A stretch of 64,000 bases of DNA from the NCBI RefSeq assembly GCF_024347615.1, contig NZ_AP025508.1, positions 3,038,001 to 3,102,000 of the forward strand. The letters are read 5' to 3'. The DNA comes from Vibrio splendidus (lineage in GTDB: Bacteria; Pseudomonadota; Gammaproteobacteria; Enterobacterales; Vibrionaceae). A program made the position numbers and the translations under genes. Of this stretch, positions 48,484 through 56,986 are shown in pieces (the stretch's first letter is position 1; each line of letters begins with the position of its first letter). The notes below the pieces were generated by a model that saw only the letters and a program-made list of their open reading frames with translations, had not been told where the DNA came from and made no database searches.

Positions 48484-48511
48484 GCTTTATAGAGAAGAGT
48501 AACCTTCAAAA

Positions 48512-48901
48512 TCAGACGAATTCGACAGACTCTTCGTCTAACTGAACGCCGATTTCAAATTTCTTTTGAAGTTCGTCAACCAGCTTTTGGTGAAAGGCTT
48601 CTTGAGTTCGAGACACCTCAGCGACCGCCTTTTTAGGTAATGGCAAAGGATCCCAGTTACCATCAATGTTGTATTTACCCGTGTTGTACTTCGCCGAGAA
48701 TCCTTCTTCCGACTTATCCAACTCTAACCACCAGCCCCAGAACTCACGCTCTTCTGGTGACTTTTTATCGTTCACACACACAGACAAGCAATCAAAAATG
48801 TAGTGACCATCTTCTGATTGCGGCTCCCTCAAGTAAGGCCCAATAGCCTTTAAAACGTTTAATAAGCGATAATGCGTAGGTTGTTGTGTCACTTCTGACA
48901 T
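48512..48901 (-). CDS. crl: Sigma-S-binding activator Crl
   Basis: A 129-residue protein that helps sigma-S associate with core RNA polymerase. The Crl signatures are [25 protein letters not shown] and the [12 protein letters not shown] block, both closely matching E. coli. The start at 48901 ([14 protein letters not shown]) is chosen; six residues more would come from an upstream codon at 48919. Its neighbours proBA, frsA and gpt are the same as in enterobacteria. Confidence 0.95.
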   Translation of the reverse strand: MSEVTQQPTHYRLLNVLKAIGPYLREPQSEDGHYIFDCLSVCVNDKKSPEEREFWGWWLELDKSEEGFSAKYNTGKYNIDGNWDPLPLPKKAVAEVSRTQEAFHQKLVDELQKKFEIGVQLDEESVEFV

Positions 48902-49044
48902 ATTGAATCTCCATTTCAATGTTAAGAATGACGTTACTCAGACTGCAATACGTAGAAAGCACGCAGTTGGATTTTATAAATTTTCTCTGAGTATCAGGTA
49001 CTTACTTTGTACACTTTTCATGCTTAACTAATTTCGGAGAAATG

Positions 49045-50298
49045 TCATCTAAATAATTCATCCTCAAGCCACTTTATCGCTAATTCGAGGGATTGCTCAT
49101 ACCCCTGTGTAATTGATTTGGTTTTGATTTTCTTCGCTTTGCCGTAATCACTGTAAATAGCAACCAGTTGATTATCCAGATGCGGTGAAACAGGGTCACC
49201 TTCCAAAGCCAATGCCAAAATAGGAACACTGGTTTTACTGTTAGCCAACAAGCCTTGCACCTTCAATGACCAAGCCATCAGTTGCCCAGAAAGGCTATTG
49301 ATATCCACCGCCCCTTTACCAAGACGCGAAGCCAATACATCCAAGTGCATCTTAGGCATCTGCTTTAGTTTGTCGGCATGAACAAAGATATCGTGGATCG
49401 GAGCCCCTAAAGAGATACAGGCTTTGAGTTTATGTTGCTCAAGGAAGGACAACCTCACCATCGCGTTACCACCGAATCTGAACCCAAACAGACCGACTTT
49501 ATGATGGTCCACCCATGGAATGTTAGGCAGTTCATTCAACACGGCTTGGTGCAGGCAAGAAGAGTCTTCGGTTAGTGGCCAATGCGAACTGTGCCCTATC
49601 GACGGCATATCAATCGTTAGCATCGCAATATTTTTCGGTGCTAGGTAATCTCTAAACAAACGCCACATGTCAGTTTGCAGGCTATCTAAACCTGCACTCA
49701 CGATCACGACAGGTTGTGGTTTGTCTGTTTTGGTTAGATGTAAGTTCGCCTTAATCTTTTTGTTTTGATACGGCACTTCGATTTGTTTGACGATCAATTT
49801 AGTGTGTTTGATCGCTTCAGAATACGCCGCATTCGCTAATACCTGTGCCTGAGCAGCAAGGTTATCGTTCTTTAGATGTGGGTAGCCCGCAATGCTGAAA
49901 CACAACGATGCTGAAAACAACTCTTCAGCCATCTCTTCGCCGCTCTTTTCATTCGAGCGATTTTGGTGCTGCATGCCCAGCTTGGTCCACTCGTATGCCC
50001 AGTTACCGCTGCGGTAGCCCATCACGGTATCTAACCACTCATCAGTGGTACGAGAATTATCGGATGACGCGATGCGTGCCAATACCGCTTCTTGCTCTAT
50101 CGGGTTAACGCCTTGCCATACCCACTGAAGACGTCTTAGGTTTCGATACCAAGATGAGTTCTGCTCTTCACGCTTTTTATCCAGCAGTTCTTCAGAACTT
50201 GGCATGTAGCGAGTAAGCATTGAGGTCTCTTTGGCCTGCTTGTGCTTTACAAACAAGGTTTCCGAAAGGTTCGAGCTCGTTTCTTCTGATTCAGACAT
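49045..50298 (-). CDS. frsA: FrsA (fermentation-respiration switch) alpha/beta hydrolase-fold protein
   Basis: A 417-residue soluble protein matching E. coli FrsA/YafA, an EIIA-Glc partner linked to the choice between fermentation and respiration. Shared blocks are NLSETLFVKHKQAKETSML, VMGYRSGNWAYEW, YPHLKNDNLAAQAQVL, IAMLTIDMPSIGHSS and VPILALALEGDP. Where a serine hydrolase would have GxSxG, this protein has GFRFGG, as in E. coli, so simple esterase chemistry is doubtful. The start MSESEETSSNLS at 50298 is chosen; an upstream start at 50364 would add 22 hydrophobic residues. Confidence 0.93.
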   Translation of the reverse strand: MSESEETSSNLSETLFVKHKQAKETSMLTRYMPSSEELLDKKREEQNSSWYRNLRRLQWVWQGVNPIEQEAVLARIASSDNSRTTDEWLDTVMGYRSGNWAYEWTKLGMQHQNRSNEKSGEEMAEELFSASLCFSIAGYPHLKNDNLAAQAQVLANAAYSEAIKHTKLIVKQIEVPYQNKKIKANLHLTKTDKPQPVVIVSAGLDSLQTDMWRLFRDYLAPKNIAMLTIDMPSIGHSSHWPLTEDSSCLHQAVLNELPNIPWVDHHKVGLFGFRFGGNAMVRLSFLEQHKLKACISLGAPIHDIFVHADKLKQMPKMHLDVLASRLGKGAVDINSLSGQLMAWSLKVQGLLANSKTSVPILALALEGDPVSPHLDNQLVAIYSDYGKAKKIKTKSITQGYEQSLELAIKWLEDELFR

Positions 50299-50336
50299 TG
50301 GGATACTTAATAAGAAATGGTTGTTACTAATCATAT

Positions 50337-50367
50337 AAAAAAAAATGACCCTATAAAGGGTCATTTC
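50337..50367 (-). terminator. Terminator of gpt
   Basis: AAATGACCC and GGGTCATTT arms around TATAAA are followed on the minus strand by a run of T. Confidence 0.85.
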
Positions 50368-50387
50368 TCAAAAAACTAAGTTTACAC

Positions 50388-50852
50388 TTATTTTGACTTG
50401 CGATTTACCGGCTCAACGAAGCTTAGGCTAGTATCCCAAGGTTGCTCAATCCATGTGTCTTGAGCGATATCCACGATGTACTCGTCTAGTAAATCAGCAC
50501 CAGATGGCTTAGCACATACAGCGATCAATTTCGCTTTAGGGTACATTTCGCGAAGCTTGCGTGCAGTATCACCACTATCAACAAGATCTTCAACGATTAG
50601 GAAGCCTTCGCCGTCACCTTCAGGTGCTTTAACGACTGTCATATCACGTTGGTGATCGTGGTCGTAGCTAGAAATACAAATCGTATCTACGTGACGAATA
50701 CCCAGTTCGCGAGCCAAGATTGCACCAGGAACCAAACCACCACGGCTTACTGCCCAGATGCCTTTCCACTGCTCTGCTGGCATTTGCTTTTCAGCAAGTT
50801 GACGGCAGTAAGTCTGCATGTTGTCCCAAGTGATAACGAATTTGTTGCTCAT
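50388..50852 (-). CDS. gpt: Xanthine-guanine phosphoribosyltransferase
   Basis: Salvages guanine, xanthine and to a lesser degree hypoxanthine to nucleotides. The 154-residue protein has [24 protein letters not shown] and the PRPP-binding [22 protein letters not shown]. It lies downstream of the purine permease on the same strand, an uptake-and-salvage pair, with a hairpin between them. Confidence 0.96.
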   Translation of the reverse strand: MSNKFVITWDNMQTYCRQLAEKQMPAEQWKGIWAVSRGGLVPGAILARELGIRHVDTICISSYDHDHQRDMTVVKAPEGDGEGFLIVEDLVDSGDTARKLREMYPKAKLIAVCAKPSGADLLDEYIVDIAQDTWIEQPWDTSLSFVEPVNRKSK

Positions 50853-50885
50853 AGTATAAAACCTAATAATTTTGTCATGTTATTA

Positions 50886-50910
50886 GAGGCTATGCCTTAC
50901 ATAGCCTCTT
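50886..50910. repeat. Hairpin between the purine permease gene and gpt
   Basis: GAGGCTATG and CATAGCCTC arms around five bases, without a T-run on either strand. It may protect the permease mRNA end or modulate gpt. Confidence 0.5.
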
Positions 50911-50936
50911 CAGCGATTAAGCAGAAATCTAGACGA

Positions 50937-52226
50937 TTAAGCGAAAATGTATTTAAGAATAAAGATAACCGACATTACCCACACAGCAGGTGAAACGTCG
51001 CGACCTTTACCACTTAGCAGCTTAATTGCAGCGTAAGCGATGAAACCTAGTGAGATACCCTCAGCGATAGAGTACGTCAGCGGCATAAGCAGACATGTTA
51101 CCACGACTGGTGCGGCTTCCGTAAGATCACGCCAATCAATGCCAACTAGGCCAGACATCATCAGAATTGCTACATAGAAAAGTGCACCTGATGTTGCGTA
51201 AGCCGGAATCATACCTGCAAGTGGCGAGAAGAAAAGAGCCAGTAGGAATAAGATACCAACAACAACAGCAGTTAGACCGGTACGACCGCCTTCAGCAACA
51301 CCCGCAACACTCTCAACATAAGAAGTTGTGTTTGATGTACCTAGCAATGCACCAATAGATGTTGCTGTAGAGTCAGCAAGCAGTGCTTTGTTCAAGCGCG
51401 GTAGTTTACCGTCTTCTTTGATTAGGTTTGCTTTCGTTGCAACACCAACCAAGGTACCCGCGGTATCGAACAAATCGACGAACAAGAATGCGAATACAAC
51501 TGAAATCATACCGATTTCAAATACAGCAGAGAAATCAAGCTGCATGAATGTAGGAGCAAGGCTTGGTGGTGTCGACATGATGCCGCCGTATTGAACGTCA
51601 CCGATCGCAATACCAATCGCTGTGATAGCGAGAATCGCGATCATTACTGCGCCTTTCACACCACGGTGTACAAGAGCAATAGTAATGAAGAAACCAAGCG
51701 CACCTAACATTGGCGCAATCGCAGTGATATCGCCCAGTGAAACTTTAGTCGCTGGGTTAGAAACAACGATGCCTGCATTGCTAAGCGCGATAAACGCAAG
51801 GAAAAGGCCGATACCCGCAGAGATACCAACACGCAGAGACATAGGGATCGAGTTAATAATCCATTCACGAATCTTAAAGATACTTAAGAAGATGAAGATC
51901 ACGCCTGATACGAAAACCGCTGCCAGAGCAACTTGCCACGTATAACCCATACCCATTACAACAGCGTAGGTAAAGAATGCGTTCAAGCCCATGCCTGGTG
52001 CTTGAGCAATTGGGTAGTTAGCAACAAAGCCCATGATGAAACAGCCAATAGCAGCCGCTAAACAGGTTGCTACAAATACAGCGCCATGGTCCATACCAGC
52101 ATCAGCTAGAATCATTGGGTTTACAAAAATGATGTAAGCCATTGTTAGGAAGGTGGTTAGACCTGCGATGATTTCAGTGCGCACATTGGTGCCATTTTCA
52201 CTGAGTTTGAATAGCTTTTCGAACAT
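50937..52226 (-). CDS. NCS2-family (AzgA-like) purine permease
   Basis: A 429-residue inner-membrane transporter with about 12-13 hydrophobic segments. The AzgA-type features are TEIIAGLTTFLTMAYIIFVNP, the APGMGLNAFFTY stretch and VFAFLFVDLFDTAGTLVGVA. Relatives carry adenine, or guanine and hypoxanthine; the specific purine cannot be told here. A PurR-like box lies 23 bases before the start codon and gpt follows, which supports a role in purine uptake. Confidence 0.9.
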   Translation of the reverse strand: MFEKLFKLSENGTNVRTEIIAGLTTFLTMAYIIFVNPMILADAGMDHGAVFVATCLAAAIGCFIMGFVANYPIAQAPGMGLNAFFTYAVVMGMGYTWQVALAAVFVSGVIFIFLSIFKIREWIINSIPMSLRVGISAGIGLFLAFIALSNAGIVVSNPATKVSLGDITAIAPMLGALGFFITIALVHRGVKGAVMIAILAITAIGIAIGDVQYGGIMSTPPSLAPTFMQLDFSAVFEIGMISVVFAFLFVDLFDTAGTLVGVATKANLIKEDGKLPRLNKALLADSTATSIGALLGTSNTTSYVESVAGVAEGGRTGLTAVVVGILFLLALFFSPLAGMIPAYATSGALFYVAILMMSGLVGIDWRDLTEAAPVVVTCLLMPLTYSIAEGISLGFIAYAAIKLLSGKGRDVSPAVWVMSVIFILKYIFA

Positions 52227-52248
52227 TATCGAATCCTATAAGGGTAAA

Positions 52249-52264
52249 AAGTAAACGGTTGCGT
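52249..52264. promoter_or_regulatory. PurR-like operator upstream of the purine permease
   Basis: AAGTAAACGGTTGCGT matches the PurR consensus ACGCAAACGTTTGCGT at 13 of 16 positions. A weaker site (11 of 16) starts at 52261, overlapping it by four bases. Confidence 0.65.
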
Positions 52265-52632
52265 AAACGATTGGCTGTGGATTATAAAGTTATCAAATAA
52301 CAAATTCCAGATAGAATTAAGGCTCTAATCGATATTTATCAGAATGCCGTATGAAACAAAGCGATTACAAATGAGGAATAACAAGAATAATAACCATTAA
52401 AAACAATAGATTAAATGAAATAAAGGCGATGTGATTACTTGGTTATTTTTTCAACCGTCGGTTATTTCCATTGAGAATGTAGCCATCATATTCTCAATTT
52501 AAACCCACAAGAGTTGTGTATTTTTCAACAGGATCAGTAATAAGACGCAAATTGATATTTTGGCGTTTAAAAAACAACCACTCAGAACAGCAAAGAAAGT
52601 GACAAGCGAAAGCGGTTTGGAAAAGTAGCAGG

Positions 52633-52664
52633 CAAAAAAAACGCCACTCAAAACTGAGTGGCGG
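52633..52664 (-). terminator. Strong minus-strand terminator of the small-RNA unit
   Basis: Perfect eight-base arms CGCCACTC and GAGTGGCG around six bases are followed on the minus strand by eight T residues. Confidence 0.9.
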
Positions 52665-52747
52665 TAGAATCTGTCAACCAAAAGGGCTGTAAAAGAATTC
52701 CAATATATAGGGGTGAACAAAACTGTTCGAGTTACATGCTTACGGTA

Positions 52748-52834
52748 TTAGTAACCAAAGCTTGTAGGGTATGCAAAGTTGCTAGTGTAAACAGAGCTGT
52801 TAATCCAGAACATTGCAGATGGTAAACCTTTCAT
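52748..52834 (-). CDS. 28-residue small protein (VcdP-like candidate)
   Basis: ATG at 52834 with AAGGTGA five bases upstream, stop at 52748. The product begins MKGLPSAMFW and ends AYPTSFGY; it is rich in aromatic and small polar residues and has no membrane helix. No annotated family is recognised from the sequence itself. It lies inside the predicted RNA with its own promoter and terminator. In V. cholerae the VcdP peptide, from an RNA at what I believe is the same locus, binds citrate synthase. That this ORF is translated is inference from the ribosome site and context. Confidence 0.65.
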   Translation of the reverse strand: MKGLPSAMFWINSSVYTSNFAYPTSFGY

Positions 52835-52947
52835 AACTATCACCTTAATAAATCAATAAAAAACGAATTTGATTTCTCGGTTCCTTGGAGGCGATAAAAC
52901 GGACTCATCCTTTGAGCATTTACTCTTCATCTCAGAAGTTGGTTATT

Positions 52948-52975
52948 AATATACCCTAAAGAAAAAAGATTACAA
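52948..52975 (-). promoter_or_regulatory. Predicted promoter of the small-RNA unit
   Basis: On the minus strand TTGTAA (52970-52975) and TATATT (52948-52953) are 16 bases apart, which puts the start near 52941. Confidence 0.5.
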
Positions 52976-52981
52976 GTATTT

Positions 52982-52997
52982 TTTGCTATTCGTCACA
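52982..52997 (-). promoter_or_regulatory. Possible CRP site upstream of the small-RNA promoter
   Basis: TGTGACGAATAGCAAA on the minus strand has a perfect TGTGA half and a weak second half (8 of 10 core bases). Its centre lies about 48 bases before the inferred start, not an ideal activating position. Confidence 0.4.
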
Positions 52998-53031
52998 CTT
53001 TTGGCCATTTGTGGTTATTTTGAAAACTTAT

Positions 53032-53052
53032 TTCTGTAATTAAATTACAGAA
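53032..53052. promoter_or_regulatory. Perfect HexR-type palindrome
   Basis: The core CTGTAATTAAATTACAG lies inside a 21-base perfect palindrome (arms TTCTGTAATT and AATTACAGAA around A). It fits the HexR consensus TGTAATWWWATTACA exactly. It is about 100 bases upstream of the small-RNA start and 238 bases before pepD. Confidence 0.8.
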
Positions 53053-53059
53053 TAGAATT

Positions 53060-53075
53060 AAACAAACGTTTGCCT
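53060..53075. promoter_or_regulatory. PurR-like site upstream of pepD
   Basis: AAACAAACGTTTGCCT matches the PurR consensus at 13 of 16 positions, with a perfect CAAACGTTTG centre. It is 7 bases from the HexR-type site. Confidence 0.5.
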
Positions 53076-53290
53076 GCGCCATTTATAAGCATCAAGTCTC
53101 TTAATTATGATCAGGTGGACAAGATCGCTTTCAAAATTTGAGGTATTTGAGGTTTATAACCGCTACTCGTCAAAACGCTCAAGTGGTATGCTGTTGCCAT
53201 CAAAACAGACCCATATTTTAGATTTTTATTCTAAGTTTTTACCTATATAAATCCTAAATATATGGTTATCAAATAAAAAAGGAGTCATCC

Positions 53291-54763
53291 GTGTCTGAAT
53301 TCCATTCTGAGATCAGTAAATTGTCCCCTGCCCCTATTTGGCAGTTTTTCGATAAAATTTGTTCAATCCCGCACCCTTCGAAACATGAAGAGGAGCTTGC
53401 TCAATACATTATTGCGTGGGCAACAGAGCAAGGCTTAGATGTACGTCGCGACCCAACGGGCAACGTATTCATCAAAAAGCCAGCAACGCCGGGTATGGAA
53501 AACAAAAAAGGTGTCGTGCTACAAGCTCACATCGATATGGTTCCACAAAAGAACGAAGACACTGATCACGACTTTACAAAAGATCCAATCCAGCCATACA
53601 TCGATGGCGAATGGGTTACAGCAAAAGGCACAACGCTTGGTGCTGATAACGGCATGGGAATGGCTTCTTGCTTAGCCGTTCTTGCTTTAAACGAAATCCA
53701 ACATGGCCCTATCGAAGTTCTACTCACTGTAGATGAAGAAGCAGGCATGACTGGCGCGTTCGGTCTTGAAGCGGGTTGGTTAGAAGGCGATATCCTTCTT
53801 AATACTGACTCAGAGCAAGAAGGCGAAGTGTACATGGGTTGTGCGGGCGGTATCGACGGCGCAATGACATTTGAAATTGCACGTAATGCGATTCCAGCTG
53901 ACTTCGTAACACGCAAGCTAACGCTAAAAGGCCTAAAAGGCGGTCACTCTGGTTGTGACATCCACACCGGTCGTGCAAACGCAAACAAACTGATTGCTCG
54001 CTTCCTAGCGGGTCACGCAAAAGAGCTAGACCTTCGCATCGTAGAATTCAAAGGTGGTAGCCTTCGTAATGCGATCCCTCGTGAGGGCTTCGTAACGGTT
54101 GCGGTTCCTGCTGCAAACCAAGAGAAATTAGCTTCGCTATACAACTACTACACTGAGCTGCTTTCAACAGAGCTAGGTAAAGTAGAAGACAGCATCGTGA
54201 CTTTCAATGAAGAAGCTTCTGTAGAAATGGGCGCACTAGCGTCAGCAGACCAAGCTCGCTTTATCGCGGCACTTAACGCATGTCCAAACGGCGTGATTCG
54301 TATGAGTGACGAGATTGAAGGTGTTGTTGAAACGTCTCTAAACGTAGGTGTTATCACAACAGAAGAAGATTCAATCACAGTACTTTGCTTGATCCGTTCT
54401 CTTATCGACTCTGGTCGTAGCCAAGTAGAAAGTATGCTTCACTCTGTTGCTGAACTAGCAGGCGCTAACATCGCGTTCTCTGGTGCTTACCCAGGTTGGA
54501 AACCAGACGCAGATTCAGAGATCATGCATATCTTCCGCGACATGTACGAAGGCATCTACGGTCACAAGCCAAACATCATGGTTATCCATGCTGGCCTTGA
54601 GTGTGGTCTGTTCAAAGAACCTTACCCGAACATGGATATGGTTTCTTTCGGCCCAACGATCAAGTTCCCACACTCTCCTGATGAGAAAGTGAAGATCGAC
54701 ACAGTTGAGCTGTTCTGGAACCAAATGGTTGCATTACTTGCTGCGATCCCAGAAAAAGCATAA
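53291..54763 (+). CDS. pepD: Cytosol non-specific dipeptidase (aminoacyl-histidine dipeptidase)
   Basis: A 490-residue M20-family zinc dipeptidase. Metal ligands sit in LQAHIDMVPQ, LGADNGMGMA, DEEAGMTGAFGLE and the C-terminal HAGLECGLF/FGPTIKFPHSPDE blocks. The start is a GTG, with GGAG seven bases upstream. It lies downstream of the regulatory gap with HexR- and PurR-type sites and ends at a terminator. Confidence 0.96.
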   Translation: MSEFHSEISKLSPAPIWQFFDKICSIPHPSKHEEELAQYIIAWATEQGLDVRRDPTGNVFIKKPATPGMENKKGVVLQAHIDMVPQKNEDTDHDFTKDPIQPYIDGEWVTAKGTTLGADNGMGMASCLAVLALNEIQHGPIEVLLTVDEEAGMTGAFGLEAGWLEGDILLNTDSEQEGEVYMGCAGGIDGAMTFEIARNAIPADFVTRKLTLKGLKGGHSGCDIHTGRANANKLIARFLAGHAKELDLRIVEFKGGSLRNAIPREGFVTVAVPAANQEKLASLYNYYTELLSTELGKVEDSIVTFNEEASVEMGALASADQARFIAALNACPNGVIRMSDEIEGVVETSLNVGVITTEEDSITVLCLIRSLIDSGRSQVESMLHSVAELAGANIAFSGAYPGWKPDADSEIMHIFRDMYEGIYGHKPNIMVIHAGLECGLFKEPYPNMDMVSFGPTIKFPHSPDEKVKIDTVELFWNQMVALLAAIPEKA

Positions 54764-54864
54764 ATCGATTCGCTAGTGTTTTTCAGTAAATGGTGTTTTC
54801 CAAGAAATGGGCTCTTCAATAAATAGCACTTTTCAGTAAACACCGTTTATTAAGAACAAAATAA

Positions 54865-54893
54865 AACAGGTACTCAATGAGTACCTGTTTTTG
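54865..54893 (+). terminator. Terminator of pepD
   Basis: ACAGGTACTC and GAGTACCTGT arms around AAT are followed by TTTTTG. The A-rich left flank could also serve the opposing DUF3332 transcript. Confidence 0.88.
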
Positions 54894-54934
54894 TATCTAA
54901 TCTTTGTCACTGCTACTTGTGACTAAATAAATAA

Positions 54935-55474
54935 TTAAGCGCGTGAAGCCGCGTAGCTTTCTAGCTCATCAATTGAAGTTTGTGCCACTACTTCGCCGTC
55001 GATGAAGTACGTCACCATCTCGCCTTCACGAACACCGATTAACGTCGCACGCTCACCAGATTGGTAAGTGATGTCCATTTGGATAGTGTTTTCGTCGATC
55101 TGCTGCATTTGACCTTTCTCAATCATATCGGCACTCGTGATCGGGCCTACTGGCGCTTCAGTCAGTGACTTATCAAGCTGATCGTTGATATCAAGGTAAG
55201 TATCAGTCTTAGTATCAAAGATGTGCGGAGCACCTGTTAGTGGGTTGCTACCCGTCCAGAACTCTAGTGAGTTGAATACTAGGTAATCGGCAGCAACCGT
55301 TAGACCATACGCAGGTGCAAGTAGTATGTTCAAACCACCACGAGCGTAACGGTTATCAACAGCCTTCACGTTAAACTTCATTAGATAACCGGTTACTGCG
55401 TTACTACCCACACAACCAGATAGAGCAACAGATACCACTGCTAGTGCTACAACTTTTGAAATTGTTTTTTTCAT
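54935..55474 (-). CDS. DUF3332 predicted lipoprotein
   Basis: A 179-residue protein with lipoprotein signal MKKTISKVVALAVVSVALSG and Cys21. The mature domain has NRYARGGLNILLAPAYGLTVAADYLVFNSLEFWTG, a conserved block of the DUF3332 family, and an acidic C-terminal half. Function is unknown. The start at 55474 is chosen for the signal peptide; an upstream in-frame codon at 55540 would add 22 residues. It converges with pepD. Confidence 0.8.
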   Translation of the reverse strand: MKKTISKVVALAVVSVALSGCVGSNAVTGYLMKFNVKAVDNRYARGGLNILLAPAYGLTVAADYLVFNSLEFWTGSNPLTGAPHIFDTKTDTYLDINDQLDKSLTEAPVGPITSADMIEKGQMQQIDENTIQMDITYQSGERATLIGVREGEMVTYFIDGEVVAQTSIDELESYAASRA

Positions 55475-55745
55475 TTTGATCTCGATATTTGAATTTGGCC
55501 GCCAAAAAATGGCGATGGATAATACCAACCAACCGAACAATAAATATCAGCGTTAAATCAATGTATTGTCAGGAAATTCACAATTCTAAACCCCTTCTAA
55601 CTAGCTAAATCAAAAACAGAAACCAATTAAGAAACGCCTCCATAAAAAAGTTTTGTCGTCACCGTAAAGCGATTGATTCGTACTAAAAATCAACGATTGA
55701 TACATTCCGTGTTAGCGAATTATCACCATGTTGAGAACAACCTAA

Positions 55746-56792
55746 ATGGCAAGACTAAAACCTAATCAACCCTTCGAATTACTTGGTTATACTGTTCAGC
55801 CAGGACAGAGAATGGAGATTGAACTGCAAGCGGCTCAGCTTTACACGCATTCTCCACTTTCAATCCCGATTGAAATTATTCATGGTCGCCAAGCGGGCCC
55901 AACACTGATGGTAAACGCGGCGATCCACGGAGATGAATTAAACGGTGTTGAGATTGCACGACAGCTGACCAATGCGATTGATCCAAAGAAACTGAAAGGA
56001 ACACTACTTGTTGTGCCTATCGTTAACGTATTCGGTTTTATCCATAAGTCTCGTTACCTACCAGACCGTCGTGACCTGAACCGTTGCTTCCCAGGAAGTG
56101 AAAAAGGATCACTGACATCACGCATCGCTCACACCTTCTTTGAGAACGTAGCGAAGCACTGTGATTACATTCTGGATCTTCACACGGGTGCGATTCACCG
56201 TACTAACTTGCCACAGATCCGTGCAAACCTGTCGAACCCTGAAACACTGCGCATCGCAAAAGCGTTCGCAACACCCGTGATCATAGATTCTCCACTGCGT
56301 GATGGTTCACTGCGTAGCGAAGCGGAAAAGCTGGGTATTCCTGTATTAACTTACGAAGGTGGTGAAGCGCTGCGTTTTGATCACCTAGCGATTCGTGCGG
56401 GTTACCTTGGCGTGCATCAAGTGATGAAAGAAATCGGCATGCTGCGCCCTAACCGTAAGAAGTTACCAGAGCCAGTATTAAGCAAATCGACCAGTTGGAT
56501 CCGCGCTGAATCAGACGGCATTTTGCGTAATATGGTAAGGCTTGGCGAACAAGTTGAAGCTGGACAAACCCTGGCTTACATCAGTTCTCCATTGGGTCAC
56601 CAAGAAGGCCAAGTAATCACAACCAAAGGCGGTATCGTGATTGGTCAACAAACTCTACCGTTGGTAAACGAAGGTGACGCAGTATTCCACATTGCTTACT
56701 TTAAGCAAGATGATGATGAAGTGGGACAGTCTGTAGAGAGTTACATTGAAGAAGTCGCGGAAGACGATTGGCTGACAGCGCTAAACAACTAA
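55746..56792 (+). CDS. Succinylglutamate desuccinylase/aspartoacylase family zinc hydrolase
   Basis: A 348-residue predicted metallohydrolase of the AstE/AspA superfamily. Zinc ligands lie in NAAIHGDELNGVEIA (HxxE) and the later DLHTGAIHR histidine; RRDLNRCFPG is the substrate-binding arginine region. The C-terminal beta-rich part (ESDGILRNMVRLGEQVEAGQTLAYIS) resembles a lipoyl/biotinyl-like barrel. It is not in an arginine-succinyltransferase operon, so the substrate is unknown. Single gene with a terminator at 56878. Confidence 0.85.
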   Translation: MARLKPNQPFELLGYTVQPGQRMEIELQAAQLYTHSPLSIPIEIIHGRQAGPTLMVNAAIHGDELNGVEIARQLTNAIDPKKLKGTLLVVPIVNVFGFIHKSRYLPDRRDLNRCFPGSEKGSLTSRIAHTFFENVAKHCDYILDLHTGAIHRTNLPQIRANLSNPETLRIAKAFATPVIIDSPLRDGSLRSEAEKLGIPVLTYEGGEALRFDHLAIRAGYLGVHQVMKEIGMLRPNRKKLPEPVLSKSTSWIRAESDGILRNMVRLGEQVEAGQTLAYISSPLGHQEGQVITTKGGIVIGQQTLPLVNEGDAVFHIAYFKQDDDEVGQSVESYIEEVAEDDWLTALNN

Positions 56793-56877
56793 GGACCGAA
56801 TTCGGGTAATTAGTGAATCAGATACGTAGCCACCAGCCATGAGTGGTTACGTGATCCAGACTAATACGCCACAAATG

Positions 56878-56934
56878 AAAAAGCCCCGATAAACTTTTAA
56901 CTAGAAAGAGAAAAGCTATATCGGGGCTTTTTTT
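56878..56934 (+). terminator. Terminator of the AstE-like gene
   Basis: AAAAGCCCCGATA and TATCGGGGCTTTT arms close a long loop and are followed by more T residues. Confidence 0.8.
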
Positions 56935-56986
56935 ACTTGTCCCTTATCTTAAAATTAAGGGACCTGTAAATTAATTGTGCACTGGA

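Larger units (their letters stand above)
52633..52941 (-). ncRNA. Candidate dual-function RNA (VcdRP-like) with small ORF
   Basis: A predicted transcript of about 309 bases: promoter at 52948-52975, a 28-codon ORF at 52748-52834 with a good ribosome site, then a C-rich 3' part (CACCCCT near 52710, CAGCCCTT at 52682-52689) and a strong terminator (CGCCACTC/GAGTGGCG plus T8). From memory, V. cholerae VcdRP, a CRP-controlled RNA that encodes a 29-residue peptide and represses sugar transporter mRNAs through C-rich segments, lies between the same two neighbours. Layout and size agree, but I have not compared sequences. The 5' end is inferred. Confidence 0.65.
52227..53290. other. Large intergenic region between the purine permease gene and pepD
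   Basis: A 1064-base region without a long gene. It holds the permease promoter region, a minus-strand transcription unit with a 28-codon ORF and terminator (52633-52941), a CRP-like site, a perfect HexR-type palindrome and a PurR-like box. From 52280 to 52630 I see only AT-rich sequence. Confidence 0.7.

Noticed and set aside
52499..52720. 73-codon minus-strand frame
   Set aside because: It runs through the strong terminator at 52633-52664, has no ribosome site and looks like random hydrophobic translation of AT-rich DNA.
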